A DNA stretch of 64,000 nucleotides. Source: Gemmatimonadaceae bacterium (GTDB lineage Bacteria; Gemmatimonadota; Gemmatimonadetes; Gemmatimonadales; Gemmatimonadaceae). Both the position numbers and the translations under genes were made by a program. Position 1 is the first letter of the stretch, and each line of letters opens with the position of its first letter. Under the pieces are notes generated by a model. It had not been told where the DNA came from. It was given only the letters and a program-made list of their open reading frames with translations, and did not search any database. The stretch is taken from contig JAICJQ010000001.1 in NCBI GenBank assembly GCA_025928335.1, positions 1 through 64,000 on the forward strand, in the 5' to 3' direction. Positions 1 to 9,090 of this stretch are shown here, piece by piece.

Positions 1-115
1 CCGGCCGACGATCGTCGGCGGAGGAACGGCGCGGACGCCTGGAGCATCATCGCTGACGTTGGCGCTATGGACATTGGAATGACGATTTACAAGAGATGCG
101 CGTGTCTCGCCAGGC

Positions 116-144
116 TTGAATACTGGCCGGCGACGATCTACTTT
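116..144 (+). promoter_or_regulatory. weak sigma70-like promoter candidate
   Basis: TTGAAT at 116-121 and TACTTT at 139-144 are separated by 17 bases and lie about 67 bases upstream of the membrane-protein start at 211. The -10 match is poor (4 of 6 to TATAAT is not reached), so this is only a candidate. The first 210 bases of the window otherwise contain no gene I can support; frame 1 is open through them, but that frame has no recognisable protein before residue 1 of the downstream gene. Confidence 0.2.
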
Positions 145-210
145 GTGTCACAAAGAACTTGTTGTCAGCAGGACAGACTGGAGAGAGGGCGTCGCTCGGC
201 CGGAGGCATC

Positions 211-666
211 ATGCGAGCGTGGCTGCGACGCATTCGCGGCGCAATCGGGATGGGCGTTACATGGGCAATTGCCTGGTCCTTCGTCGGCACATTGCCGCGC
301 TGGGTGCTTGGCTTCAACCCCGACGCCCCATTCCCGCTCATCTTCGGCGTACTCGGCTTCTTCGGCGGAGTCCTATTCTCTGCGTTACTCGCGTTGACCG
401 AGCGTCGACGCAGATTCGACCAAATGTCGATCCCACGCTTCGCGGCCTGGGGAGCGTTGGGTGGCGTTCTGTTAGCGGGTGTTTTTGCCAAAGCTGCGTC
501 CCTTGGCTGGGGAGATGTACTCGCGATTGTCCCCACATTCGGCGCTGCTTGCGCGGTCTGTGCTTCCGGATCGCTCGCCTTGGCAAGACGAGCGATGACG
601 CGGGAATTACCCGGCGCTCACCCGGATGCCGCGAACACTGAAGTCACGAGGCATGAGCAAATCTGA
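211..666 (+). CDS. small integral membrane protein, function unknown
   Basis: A 151-residue protein. The start at 211 is chosen because a GGAGG-like ribosome site (around 201-206) sits just upstream and because the hydrophobic pattern begins here; the reading frame is open further upstream without sense. After a short basic N-terminus (MRAWLRRIRG) there are about four hydrophobic segments: residues ~11-28, ~42-62, ~78-95 and ~99-118, followed by a polar C-terminal tail. The basic stretch RRRRF between segments 2 and 3 suggests a cytoplasmic loop. No catalytic motif is visible. It stands alone between the window edge and a convergent DUF2071 gene. Function unknown. Confidence 0.6.
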   Translation: MRAWLRRIRGAIGMGVTWAIAWSFVGTLPRWVLGFNPDAPFPLIFGVLGFFGGVLFSALLALTERRRRFDQMSIPRFAAWGALGGVLLAGVFAKAASLGWGDVLAIVPTFGAACAVCASGSLALARRAMTRELPGAHPDAANTEVTRHEQI

Positions 667-678
667 ATGGCGCGAATG

Positions 679-1436
679 CTAGGCCGCCGGCTTGTCCATC
701 CCGCAATACGAGAGCGTCGGCAGCGTGTGCCACGAATGGTGTACGCCGCGCATCACGAGCGCGCAGTCAAACGTGGCGGAGCCCTCAGGGAATCGGCTTC
801 GATCATCGAAAAACTCGAGACGACGCGGTCGACCGCCAAGGCTTCGACGCGCCACTCGGCGATCCGCAGCTCCAAGCCGTCATACTCGCCACGGCGGCGC
901 GTCGCGGAATAACCTACTGAGCCGCCCTGAAAAAACGCCGATGCCTCGGCGAGCGTGGGAAAGACTGAGCCGTTTGGCAGCGACCGCACGATCCGGCCGT
1001 TGACTGCGACGTGCGTGCGATCGTCATCGCTCCGCAACGCGACGTCGAAGGCGTCGGGTGTTTCTGACACCGTGAACGCGGCGTGCTGATGACGACCAGG
1101 AAACATTCGCCCACCGACGAACGCGTTGATTCGGGAGCTGGAGTCACGACGTGGGATATAGACGCCCTCGCGCGTAGCACCGTCGGCGTCCCATTCCACG
1201 GCGATGCGATGTGCCGCATTTTCCGAACGAAGGCCAACGCCAACTGGTACTCCGCGAGGTCGGACACCGGCAAGTCGAATGAGACAGATGCCTCCGATGG
1301 CGTAGCCGCCGACGAGCTTCGGTCGAAATGGCGCGGGCAGAATGCCGTCCAATCTGTCGGGCGCAACGCGATAGTTGACGAGCAGGCGGCGTTCAATAAT
1401 TCCGTGAACAGCGGGCACCTTCACTTGATGCTCCAT
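679..1436 (-). CDS. DUF2071 (YqjF-like) protein, apparent frameshift near 809-813
   Basis: Belongs to DUF2071, a family of the acetoacetate-decarboxylase-like fold with no settled function. The intact frame runs 1436 to 753 (227 residues) and carries the family N-terminus (LLVNYRVAPDRLDGILP, GGYAIGGICLIRL). At the A5 run on the plus strand (809-813) the frame breaks: the annotated tail SMIEADSLRAPP is not family-like, whereas adding one base yields FDDRSRFPEGSATFDCALVM followed by HHSWH and a stop at 679-681, which is the usual C-terminus. So the gene is probably full length with either a one-base loss or an assembly error. It converges on the membrane-protein gene upstream in the window. Confidence 0.75.
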
Positions 1437-1539
1437 TGGTTGCGGCTATCAAGTTGAAAAGTCGTGCGAAGGTTCCCGGTTTCAGCATCGTCGTGATCGC
1501 GACGCTCGCGGTGCGAGATTGGACGCTGCGAGGGCGCAC

Positions 1540-2066
1540 TCATGGAAACCGATTGGCCGGAGGAAACGGTTCGTCGCTCTCGTAGCATCCCGGTGTCTGT
1601 CGTTGGCGAAGCTCCCAGCGCTGTCCGCTGAAGGTGAAGCGTTTGAAAGTTAGGACAAACCGGGCCGGAACCGTATCAGGAGCGCTGAAGTCCGGTCGAC
1701 ACAGAATCATGAGCAAGTCCTGTCCGCGACCGTCGGTCCTCGGCGCCGTGCGCCACGCGGTCTTCAACGTCGAGACGAGAGTAATCGTGTCTTCGGCAAC
1801 GCCGGCACTATCCGCCGTGAGCCAACCAAATCCTCGGACGTCCGGTTCGGCCAGGCGAGTATACGGGCCCGAGTAAGATCCCAAGCCGGCGCTGAGGTCC
1901 ACGGTGAAGAGAAAGGTGCGGCGCTTCGAGCCATCATATAGATACGGTCAGCGTCTCGCGCGAGCGGGAACGAGAGCCGTGGCGTGTAGCCGTCGAGCAT
2001 AGCTCCGCGAGACATGCACGCGGTTAGAACCGCCGAGAGGCCAGCAAGGGCGACAAGCACCTTCAC
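1540..2066 (-). CDS. lipoprotein, function unknown, apparent frameshift near 1945
   Basis: The gene starts with GTG at 2066, immediately after the TAG stop (2071-2069) of the VOC gene, so the two are likely co-transcribed. Its N-terminus is a lipoprotein signal (VKVLVALAGLSAVLTAC, lipobox LTAC). The first frame continues to ...FPLARDAD and then degenerates; a second frame picks up as YLYDGSKRRTFLFTVDLSAG and runs to a stop at 1540. Inserting one base at GACCG (about 1944-1948, making GACCCG) joins them as DADPYLYDGS. I therefore treat it as one frameshifted gene of roughly 175 residues. The C-terminal half has beta-rich, cysteine-poor sequence with no family I recognise. Confidence 0.55.
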
Positions 2067-2068
2067 GC

Positions 2069-2488
2069 CTACGGAACCTCTGATTGGTTTCGCCGAAACC
2101 AGATGAGCTCTACCGGCGCTCCGTCCACCAGGATCATGGCGGCGCGCACGCCTTCCGACGGCGATCCGGGCGCCGAAATGACTTCTTGTCCCGCAAGAGC
2201 CGCGTCCAGATCGTCGACTTCGAACGCCACGTGAGGCAATGACTTGATCGCGGGATGCAGCGGACTGTCCTCCGCGTAGCGCATCCATTCGATGCCAAAT
2301 GGACTCGACGCGAACCCCGCGATGTGCACGCCGAACGCGGCTAAGAAGAGCTCCCGCGCCCGCGGCTCGCTCGTCGGAATACCAATGTGGTGAAAGCGCC
2401 ACCCGAGCTGGGTGACCACCGGCGGCGCCTCATGGCCGAGACGGTGAGAAGAGTTGATGAGGGATGCGAGCGTTGGAGTGGATGACAT
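2069..2488 (-). CDS. VOC (glyoxalase/bleomycin-resistance fold) protein
   Basis: A 139-residue VOC-superfamily protein. The sequence shows the two beta-alpha-beta-beta-beta modules: the first begins RFHHIGIPT, the second LPHVAFEVDDLDAAL, ending APVELIWF. The histidines of the two opening strands and the glutamate of VELIWF are where VOC enzymes bind a metal, so it could be an active metal enzyme (an isomerase, lyase or dioxygenase); the substrate cannot be read. The start at ATG 2488 is preferred over the GTG at 2530 because a weak AGGCGG site precedes it and the extra 14 residues look non-coding. The downstream lipoprotein begins 3 bases after its stop. Confidence 0.75.
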   Translation of the reverse strand: MSSTPTLASLINSSHRLGHEAPPVVTQLGWRFHHIGIPTSEPRARELFLAAFGVHIAGFASSPFGIEWMRYAEDSPLHPAIKSLPHVAFEVDDLDAALAGQEVISAPGSPSEGVRAAMILVDGAPVELIWFRRNQSEVP

Positions 2489-2561
2489 GCAGTCCCAAGC
2501 CGCCTGGGTGACCTCGCGTCCGTCTACCACGCGAGCGAATCAATAGAATGCGGCGCCGTAG

Positions 2562-2650
2562 CTGCCGCTACCTTTGCTCGTTGGTCGCGCCCCGTTTCGG
2601 GGCGCGGAGTTCTGAGCCGGCAAGGCAGCGCTCGAATCCCTGCCGCTACC
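2562..2650. repeat. 11-bp direct repeat flanking a perfect 9-bp hairpin
   Basis: CTGCCGCTACC occurs at 2562-2572 and again at 2640-2650. Between them lies a perfect stem, CGCGCCCCG (2586-2594), loop TTT, CGGGGCGCG (2598-2606). The segment before the second copy, CTCGAATCC at 2631-2639, resembles a tRNA T-loop, but I could not fold a complete tRNA. It lies just beyond the amidase stop codon; the hairpin could act as a transcription-stop structure for that gene, although no U-tract follows. Confidence 0.45.
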
Positions 2651-4280
2651 GGTGATCGACGAGAGTCGGTGGCCGTCGGAAGTTGGTCGCTTGCTCGAAC
2701 GCGAACGCCAAGCCGAGAAGATCGCCGTCACGCCAGCGCCGGCCGGAGAACTCGACGCCGAACGGAAGACCGTTGTCGTAGCGCCCCCCGGGAACGCTCA
2801 CCGCGGGCACACCGATTCGATTGACCCACGCAGTGCTGCTGTGCGGACCAGTGCTCCGTTGCCCGTTCTGCATCGCCAAAATCTCATCGTTCGGCGGCAT
2901 CTGGATCGCGGGATACACGAGCGCGTCGAGGCCAAGGCGCTCGAAGGTCGCGTCGTATTCTGTCAACGCTTCGCGCTGCGGACGCCAGAACAATGAATCG
3001 GCTCGCGGATCGGATTCGAGAATGGCAGCCTCGCGCGCATCGCCGCGCTGGCTCAAGGGAATCGGCGATCCAATCACTCGAGCATAGTCGGCGGTTGAGT
3101 GATACTCCGGCGGCCCGAAGTCACGAAGGAAATTCTCGAGGCCCTCGTTAACGTACGGAGCCGTATTGACCCGTTCGGTCAGCTTCTCGAATGAGTCCGG
3201 AAGCAGCGTATCTTGCACGACCACTTCCGCACCAAGTCGCCGAAGCTGGTCGATGGCCTGATTGAACTGCGCGCGCGTTTCCGGCTGAAGCGGCGGACCG
3301 CCGACGGATCCCGATCCTTCCTTCACGATGAACGCGGGCACGCCGAGTCGTCGTCCACGCAATGCGCTCGGTGTGAGATACCTTGTGTAAGGTCCTGGCT
3401 GCGCCAGTTGGCCGGATCGCGCCGTCCGAAAATCACCTGGGTCCTCACCCGCGAGAACCGACAGCGCTGTCGCCGCGTCGGTGACCGTTCTTGCAATCGG
3501 CCCGGTATTATCCAACAACCAGTCGAGCGGATGGATACCGGCGATGCTCGTCAAGCCGCGAGTCGGCAGCAGGCCGACCACGCCACTCGTCGCGGCCGGC
3601 ATTCGAATGGAATTGCCCGTGTCGGTTCCCGTTCCAAAAACACAGTAGTTGGCTGTCACCGCGGTGACCGTTCCGCCGGACGATCCCCCGGGACTACGTC
3701 GCCAATCGTACGCGTTCCCCGTGCGCCCGAACGCAGAACTGACGTTCGTATCACTCGCCGCAAAATCGGGCATGTTCGTCTGGCCGAGAATCACCGCTCC
3801 GGCGCGACGCAGCTTTGCGACGATCGGCGCATCGCGCGGCGCGGTGAATTCGTGGCCGGAGATCAAGTAGCCGGCCCAACCCGCGCTCGTCACGAGTCCT
3901 TTCACGCTCGTGTTGGCTTTGACGACGACCGGCACTCCCCATAGCGCACCGCGCTCAGTGTTCTTCGCTGAGTCGAGCGCCGCCGCGGTCCTCAGCGCGC
4001 CCGCTCGATCAACGTGGATCATCGCGCGATAGACCGGGTCGAAGCGTGCGATGCGCGCGAGATGCCACTCGACCACCTGCTTGACCGTGTATTTTCGCTC
4101 GGCGTACAGTGCCTCGAGCTTCGCGATCGTCACCTCCGGTAGATCCGCGTCCAAGCCGCGGAACAACCCGCCCGTGTTTCGGATCCACGGCGCGCGAATC
4201 GCCGGGGCGATCGCCGCCGCCGCGATCAATTCAACGAACGACCGACGGGTGATAGGTGCTTGCAGACTTCTGCGACGCAC
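2646..4280 (-). CDS. Tat-exported amidase (amidase-signature family)
   Basis: A 544-residue member of the amidase-signature family, which hydrolyses carboxamides with a Ser-cisSer-Lys triad. The triad is visible: Lys121 in PVVVKANTS, cis-Ser200 in PGGSSGG and nucleophile Ser224 in TDTGNSIRMPA (the 24-residue spacing between the serines is typical). The N-terminus has a twin-arginine signal (TRRSF, residues 11-15) followed by an Ala-rich hydrophobic run to about residue 30, so it should be exported folded to the periplasm. The usual second Gly of the GGSIR motif is Asn223 here, a mild substitution. It is monocistronic, divergent from the cytochrome gene. Substrate not predictable. Confidence 0.88.
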   Translation of the reverse strand: MRRRSLQAPITRRSFVELIAAAAIAPAIRAPWIRNTGGLFRGLDADLPEVTIAKLEALYAERKYTVKQVVEWHLARIARFDPVYRAMIHVDRAGALRTAAALDSAKNTERGALWGVPVVVKANTSVKGLVTSAGWAGYLISGHEFTAPRDAPIVAKLRRAGAVILGQTNMPDFAASDTNVSSAFGRTGNAYDWRRSPGGSSGGTVTAVTANYCVFGTGTDTGNSIRMPAATSGVVGLLPTRGLTSIAGIHPLDWLLDNTGPIARTVTDAATALSVLAGEDPGDFRTARSGQLAQPGPYTRYLTPSALRGRRLGVPAFIVKEGSGSVGGPPLQPETRAQFNQAIDQLRRLGAEVVVQDTLLPDSFEKLTERVNTAPYVNEGLENFLRDFGPPEYHSTADYARVIGSPIPLSQRGDAREAAILESDPRADSLFWRPQREALTEYDATFERLGLDALVYPAIQMPPNDEILAMQNGQRSTGPHSSTAWVNRIGVPAVSVPGGRYDNGLPFGVEFSGRRWRDGDLLGLAFAFEQATNFRRPPTLVDHR

Positions 4281-4422
4281 GAGTTGTGTGTTGAAGGCGC
4301 GATCTATTATCGATCGATACCATCTCGTTGCCGGGCCGTGAGATGAGCGGGCTCACGAAGGAGTCGGCATACCATATGATAGGTCGGCACAAGATCTTTT
4401 GTCCATTATGTCAAATTATTCA

Positions 4423-4451
4423 TTGACAAATTGCGCGTTTGGCACTTTAGT
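4423..4451 (+). promoter_or_regulatory. sigma70-like promoter for the di-haem lipoprotein
   Basis: A perfect TTGACA (4423-4428), a 17-base spacer and TTTAGT (4446-4451; 4 of 6 to TATAAT) lie in the only AT-rich stretch of this neighbourhood, about 40 bases before the start codon at 4490. The divergent amidase gene would need its own promoter in the same 4281-4422 interval, where I see no clear one. Confidence 0.45.
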
Positions 4452-4489
4452 TGATGAGTAACGCAACCGAGTCTCACCGGGGGTTGTCG

Positions 4490-5701
4490 ATGCGTAAGGA
4501 AGTCGGACGAGCCGGACTCGCAGTCGTCGTCAGTGCGTTTGTCGTCGGAGTGGCCGTCGTATCGTGTAATTCAAGCGACACCACAGCGCCACAAATCGAG
4601 CAGTTGGATTCATCGACCGTCGCTACGGGTCGGGACATTTTCCGATGGGACACGTTCGGCGATGAGAAGTATTGGACCGACACGCTCCGCATGCACGAGG
4701 TCATCCAGGCAGGGGTCAGTCCGGCGACGGCCCTCTCGGTCGGCCTCCGAGTCGATGTCGATTCCCTGCCAGTCGCTGTGCGCACGGCATTGGCCGCTGG
4801 CCAAGTCGATCTCAACAGCCCGGCCACTACCGTAACGCTGCTCAAGCTCAACGCCGTCGTCGGACTCAAAGGCCAGGTGCAAACCGTCAACGGTCGTGAC
4901 ACGCTCATGCGGGTCGGCATAACCTGCGCGCTCTGCCATTCGACGGTGGACAATTCTTTCGCGCCGGGGATCGGCAAACGGCTCGACGGCTGGCCAAATA
5001 CCGCGCTGAACCCCGGCGCGATCGTCGCCCTGTCGCCCGCGGTCTCGCCGGCGGTCAAAGCGATCCTGCGAACGTGGGGTCCGGGGAAGTACGACCCGCG
5101 CACGAACGAAGACGGGCAGAGCACGCCACTCGTGATCCCGCCGGCCTATGGCCTACTTGGGGTCGATAAGGAGACATACACCGCGGAAGGGCCGGTCTCC
5201 TATTGGAACGCGTACGTCGCCGTCACCCAAATGCACGCGCAAGGAAGCTTCAGCGACTCTCGCCTCGGCATCAACATCGTCCAGACGCCGGACCTGGTGA
5301 CGTCGAAGCTTCCCGCGCTTCGCCAGTATCAATTCAGCCTCGCGGTTCCCAAGCCTGCTGCCTCGAGCATCGACGGAGCGTCCGCTGACCGAGGAAAGGC
5401 GCTGTTCAGTGGCGCCGCGAAATGCGCGTCGTGTCACAGCGGAAGTACCTATACCGACATCAACACCGGACGGCTACACGCGGCGAGCGAAACGGGAATG
5501 GACCCCAGATACGCTGCGCGTACCTCATCGAAAGCATATCGAACGACGCCGCTTCGTGGGTTGCTTCAGCACGCACCCTACTTCCACGACGGCAGCGCGG
5601 CGAGCCTCGCCGATGTCGTCGATCATTACAACCAGGTCCTTGGGCTGAATCTCACGGCCGCGCAGAAGAAGGATCTGATCGAATACCTCAAAACACTCTG
5701 A
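4490..5701 (+). CDS. di-haem c-type cytochrome lipoprotein
   Basis: A 403-residue predicted lipoprotein. The start at ATG 4490 follows a G-rich Shine-Dalgarno (GGGGG) and gives a clean signal peptide with lipobox VVSC (Cys26); earlier starts at 4451/4454 would spoil it. Two haem-c attachment motifs are present, CALCH (146-150) and CASCH (312-316); TGM after the second could supply a distal Met ligand. The C-terminal motif [16 protein letters not shown] and the following helical [10 protein letters not shown] segment resemble the end of di-haem peroxidase/MauG-related proteins, so a periplasmic electron-transfer or peroxidase-like role is likely; this is inference. folE starts 2 bases after its stop. 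Confidence 0.8.
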   Translation: MRKEVGRAGLAVVVSAFVVGVAVVSCNSSDTTAPQIEQLDSSTVATGRDIFRWDTFGDEKYWTDTLRMHEVIQAGVSPATALSVGLRVDVDSLPVAVRTALAAGQVDLNSPATTVTLLKLNAVVGLKGQVQTVNGRDTLMRVGITCALCHSTVDNSFAPGIGKRLDGWPNTALNPGAIVALSPAVSPAVKAILRTWGPGKYDPRTNEDGQSTPLVIPPAYGLLGVDKETYTAEGPVSYWNAYVAVTQMHAQGSFSDSRLGINIVQTPDLVTSKLPALRQYQFSLAVPKPAASSIDGASADRGKALFSGAAKCASCHSGSTYTDINTGRLHAASETGMDPRYAARTSSKAYRTTPLRGLLQHAPYFHDGSAASLADVVDHYNQVLGLNLTAAQKKDLIEYLKTL

Positions 5702-5703
5702 CC

Positions 5704-6318
5704 ATGTCGACCGCCGTACACCGCCTTTCGCCGCGCCCTTCGCCCAGTCTCCTCGACGACGGCGAGCTCACGATGCCCGAGCTCGTCGCGCGACAGCTGG
5801 AACTGCTCGGCGAAAATCCAACGCGCGAAGGTCTCCTCCGAACACCACAGCGCGTGGCCGACTCGCTCGCCTGGCTCACGCGCGGATATGCCATGGACAT
5901 CAGCGAGGTCGTCGGCGACGCGGTGTTCGACGAGGAACACGACAACATGGTGCTCGTGCGCGACATCGAGTTCTACTCGATGTGCGAGCACCACATGCTG
6001 CCGTTCTTCGGGAAAGCGCACATCGCGTACATCCCCGACGGCAAGATCATCGGCTTGTCGAAACTGCCACGCATCGTCGAAATGTTCGCGCGGCGTCTCC
6101 AGGTTCAGGAGCGCCTCACCGAGCAGGTTGCCGACGCGTTGCAATCCGTGCTGCAGCCGCGCGGGGTCGGCGTCGTCTTGGAAGCGGCGCATCTCTGCAT
6201 GATGATGCGCGGCGTCGAGAAGCAGAATTCACAGACGACGACTTCCGCGGTCCGCGGCGAGTTCCGAGACTGTCCTATGACGAGAAACGAGTTTTGGCAT
6301 CTGGTGCATAGGCGGTAA
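5704..6318 (+). CDS. folE: GTP cyclohydrolase I
   Basis: A 204-residue GTP cyclohydrolase I (GTP to 7,8-dihydroneopterin triphosphate, first step to folate or tetrahydropterins). The zinc ligands are all present: Cys94 and the His pair in MCEHHMLPF (94-97), and Cys165 in [10 protein letters not shown]. The remaining core ([30 protein letters not shown]) is canonical. The start at 5704 is two bases after the cytochrome stop, so the two genes are probably one transcript; the reading frame upstream of 5704 is only a shadow of the cytochrome gene. Why a pterin enzyme is coupled to a periplasmic cytochrome is not obvious. Confidence 0.95.
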   Translation: MSTAVHRLSPRPSPSLLDDGELTMPELVARQLELLGENPTREGLLRTPQRVADSLAWLTRGYAMDISEVVGDAVFDEEHDNMVLVRDIEFYSMCEHHMLPFFGKAHIAYIPDGKIIGLSKLPRIVEMFARRLQVQERLTEQVADALQSVLQPRGVGVVLEAAHLCMMMRGVEKQNSQTTTSAVRGEFRDCPMTRNEFWHLVHRR

Positions 6319-6327
6319 TGGGCGGGT

Positions 6328-6356
6328 GGGCGAATGGGCGAATGGGCGAATGGGCG
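6328..6356. repeat. 8-bp tandem repeat (GGGCGAAT, about 3.6 copies)
   Basis: GGGCGAAT is repeated three times from 6328 to 6351 with a partial fourth copy, directly downstream of folE and before the M28 peptidase gene. It is a simple-sequence tract and may vary in copy number; no protein-coding role. Confidence 0.8.
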
Positions 6357-6396
6357 CGACGGTAGCCGAGTAGTCGGGTAGCCGCTATGCTCGGGT

Positions 6397-7983
6397 ATGA
6401 GCTCATATCGACTTATCGCGGGCATCGTTGCGCTCGCGGCCATTAGTCGGCCGACGTTCGCGCAAGACAACCCGACTGGCGATCCGGTCGTTCAGAGAAT
6501 CTACGACGAAGGCATGAAGCGGTCGCAGGCGGCTCGGCTTGCGCAAGTGCTCATGGATTCGATCGGGCCTCGGCTCACGGGATCGCCGGCGAATCGCGCG
6601 GCGAATGAATGGTTGCTCCGCACGTACAACGCGTGGGGCATCGGTGTGAAGAACGAACAATACGGCACATGGCGCGATTGGACGCGCGGGACGAGTGGTC
6701 TCGAGCTGGTCGCTCCGAGACGGCGAGTGCTCGAGGCGACGATGAACGCGTGGAGTGCGGCGACCCCGGCGGCAGGGATCACGGCCGACGTCGCACTGAT
6801 CCCATCGAAAGCGGTTCTTGCCGACAGCGCGGGATTCGCGCGCTGGCTTGCGACCGTGAAGGGCAAGCTCGTGCTGCTCACCGCGCCGCTGCCGAGCTGT
6901 CGTCCCGACTCTGATGTCAGAGCGTGGGCCGACTCCGCCGTTTACAAGCACGCGATGGCGCAACGAGACAGCGCTGTAGCGGATTGGGCTGCCCGATGGG
7001 CGGTGGGAAAGGCGAACACCCGTTCGGCCCCCGCGCTGCTCGAGCGCGCCGGGGCGGCGGGCGTGCTGGCCAATTCGTGGTCGCGTGGGTGGGGCGTCGA
7101 CAAGATTCAGTCGGCGCGCACGCGCACGATTCCTTCGTTCGATGTGTCGTGCGAGGATTACTCGCTTCTCGCGCGGCTCGCCGCGAACGACCAGCATCCG
7201 CGCGTTCACGCCGTCGCCGACGCGGTGCTCGCGCCGGCCGAATCGCCGGTGTTCAACACGATCGCGCGCATCGAGGGTTCAGAGAAGCCTAACGAGTACG
7301 TGATGCTGTCGGCGCATCTCGACTCGTGGGACTCGGGCAGCGGTGCGACCGACAACGGCACGGGCACGATCACGATGCTCGAGGCGATGCGCATTCTCAA
7401 AGCGACGTATCCGCGGCCGAAGCGCACGATCCTCGTCGGCCATTGGAGCGGAGAAGAGGAGGGAGAGATCGGCTCGTCCGCGTTCACGGTCGATCATCCC
7501 GAGGTGATGAAGGGACTGCAGGCGCTGTTCAATCAGGACAACGGCACGGGCGAGATCGACTCGGTCCAGACGAACGGCTTCACCGACGCCGCAGCGTCGC
7601 TCGCGAAGTGGATGTCGCGGATGCCGGCCGATCTCACGAAGAACATCACGCTCATGATGCCTGGCGTGGCGCACAACGAGAGCACGGATTCCGATCCGTT
7701 CGACTGTCGGGGCGCGCCGGCGTTCTTCCTCACGTCGTCGGATTGGTCGTACACCGATTACACCTGGCACACGAACCGCGACACGTACGACAAGATCAAC
7801 TTCGACAACGTGAAACGAAACGCGACCCTCGTCGCGATGTTCGCCTATCAGGCGTCGGAGGATCCGGCATTCGTCTCACGGGCGCGGCGAGTTCCTCCGA
7901 CTGATCCGCGCACCGGACAGCCACAGGCGGTTCCTTCGTGCGAGGCGCCGCCGCGGAGCTTCTCGGCGACGTCTCGGCCATGA
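6397..7983 (+). CDS. secreted M28-family zinc metallopeptidase
   Basis: A 528-residue exported peptidase. Residues 1-22 form a signal peptide ending SRPTFAQ. The M28 co-catalytic zinc site is complete: His307 (SAHLDSWD), Asp319 (GATDNGTG), Glu353/Glu354 (WSGEEEGE), Asp381 (NQDNGTG) and His458 (YTWHTNRDTY). A protease-associated insert lies between residues ~120 and ~285, as in many secreted members. The likely role is aminopeptidase or carboxypeptidase action on peptides in the periplasm. It is monocistronic; the ATG at 6397 is chosen because it gives the signal peptide, although only weak ribosome-site sequence precedes it. The C-terminal 45 residues are low complexity (PPTDPRTGQPQAV). Confidence 0.92.
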   Translation: MSSYRLIAGIVALAAISRPTFAQDNPTGDPVVQRIYDEGMKRSQAARLAQVLMDSIGPRLTGSPANRAANEWLLRTYNAWGIGVKNEQYGTWRDWTRGTSGLELVAPRRRVLEATMNAWSAATPAAGITADVALIPSKAVLADSAGFARWLATVKGKLVLLTAPLPSCRPDSDVRAWADSAVYKHAMAQRDSAVADWAARWAVGKANTRSAPALLERAGAAGVLANSWSRGWGVDKIQSARTRTIPSFDVSCEDYSLLARLAANDQHPRVHAVADAVLAPAESPVFNTIARIEGSEKPNEYVMLSAHLDSWDSGSGATDNGTGTITMLEAMRILKATYPRPKRTILVGHWSGEEEGEIGSSAFTVDHPEVMKGLQALFNQDNGTGEIDSVQTNGFTDAAASLAKWMSRMPADLTKNITLMMPGVAHNESTDSDPFDCRGAPAFFLTSSDWSYTDYTWHTNRDTYDKINFDNVKRNATLVAMFAYQASEDPAFVSRARRVPPTDPRTGQPQAVPSCEAPPRSFSATSRP

Positions 7984-8061
7984 GCGATGAGAGGGCAACA
8001 CGCGGGCGCGGATCATGCAAAGCCTGCTGTCCCGATGTGTTGGGCTCGCTCCTCATCGCCA

Positions 8062-8862
8062 ATGTCACGAATCGTTCGGCTGATCCAGGCGCTTGTCGTG
8101 CTGCTCGTCGCCACGCCGCGGCGGACCCCGGCGCAGGATACCGCGAAAACCTTCTTCACGCGTCACGACGTATTCTGGGCCAGTGTCGGTCTGGCCGGCG
8201 GCGCCGCGATCTCGATCTTCGACAAGCGAATTGCCAACTGGTGGCAGTCGCCCTCGGTTCAAGGTTCTTCATCTCGGCACGACTTCGTCAAGTCGCTGAC
8301 CGTCGTGAACGAGGCGCCGCTCACGATCGGGGCGGTTGTGACGTACGGCGTCGGCCGGTTGGCGCACAGTGAGACGATCGCCGACGTTGGCCTGCATGCA
8401 ACGGAGGCGCTGGTACTGACCGTCGGGGTCAGCGAAGCGATTCGCGGTCCGCTCGGCCGGCTGCGGCCGCGAGAATCACAAGACGACCAATACAATTTTC
8501 TGTTCTGGGGCGGCTTTACCGACTTTGCGCGCCGATCGTATCCGTCGCTCCACTCCGCGGTCGGCTTCACCACTGCGTCGGTGATCGTCCAAGAGGTGCG
8601 GTTTCGGCATCCCTCGGCCAACGTTTGGGTGGCGCCGATTCTCTACACCGCGGCGCTCATTCCCGGCGTCACCCGGATGTATCTCAACGAGCATTGGGCG
8701 AGCGACGTGTTTTCCGGCGCGGTGCTCGGCACGATGCTCGGCACCAAAGTCGTTCACTATGCGCACACGCATAAGCGCAATCGCCTCGATCGATGGATGT
8801 TGGGGGCGATCATTACCCCGAGCGCGAATGGATTGATGGTCGGCGAATCGATCAGATTCTGA
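8062..8862 (+). CDS. PAP2-family phosphatase, exported
   Basis: A 266-residue PAP2 (type 2 phosphatidic acid phosphatase) protein. All three phosphatase motifs are visible: GRLRPRE (motif 1, Lys/Arg-x6-Arg-Pro type), YPSLHSA (motif 2) and TRMYLNEHWASDV (motif 3); the histidines in PSLH and NEHW are catalytic in the family. The start at 8062 gives a signal sequence ending TPAQD; a longer frame from 7987 adds only non-family sequence. Several hydrophobic segments place the active site at the periplasmic face. It could dephosphorylate a lipid phosphate or undecaprenyl diphosphate. It follows the M28 gene on the same strand by 79 bases. Confidence 0.9.
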   Translation: MSRIVRLIQALVVLLVATPRRTPAQDTAKTFFTRHDVFWASVGLAGGAAISIFDKRIANWWQSPSVQGSSSRHDFVKSLTVVNEAPLTIGAVVTYGVGRLAHSETIADVGLHATEALVLTVGVSEAIRGPLGRLRPRESQDDQYNFLFWGGFTDFARRSYPSLHSAVGFTTASVIVQEVRFRHPSANVWVAPILYTAALIPGVTRMYLNEHWASDVFSGAVLGTMLGTKVVHYAHTHKRNRLDRWMLGAIITPSANGLMVGESIRF

Positions 8863-8956
8863 CGCGCGGGCCGGCTCCGACTGTCCGCGACAAGGTCTCC
8901 TCCGGCCAATCTTTCGCAATGACGACGTCGCTCTGTGATCCGCTGATCCGGGGCGA

Positions 8957-9004
8957 GTTTTGTTCGTAGTTTTGTTCGTAGTTCTTTTCGTAGTTCTTTT
9001 CGTG
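8957..9004. repeat. 12-bp tandem repeat, four copies
   Basis: Four head-to-tail 12-mers: GTTTTGTTCGTA twice (8957-8980), then GTTCTTTTCGTA and GTTCTTTTCGTG (8981-9004). The tract is AT-rich against its surroundings and lies in the 228-base gap between the PAP2 gene and the convergent membrane-protein gene. I see no gene in the rest of that gap (8863-9090). Confidence 0.85.
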
Positions 9005-9090
9005 TTGTTGCTCGCGACGCTGATGCCGACCGCGCGTGCGACGCGGGTCGATCCCGCGTTCGCGCTGCGCGGCGGTTGATCCGTCGTCGA

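Noticed and set aside
2562..2650. Complete tRNA gene
   Set aside because: Only a T-loop-like segment and part of an acceptor stem pair; the D and anticodon arms cannot be folded and the internal hairpin has a 3-base loop.
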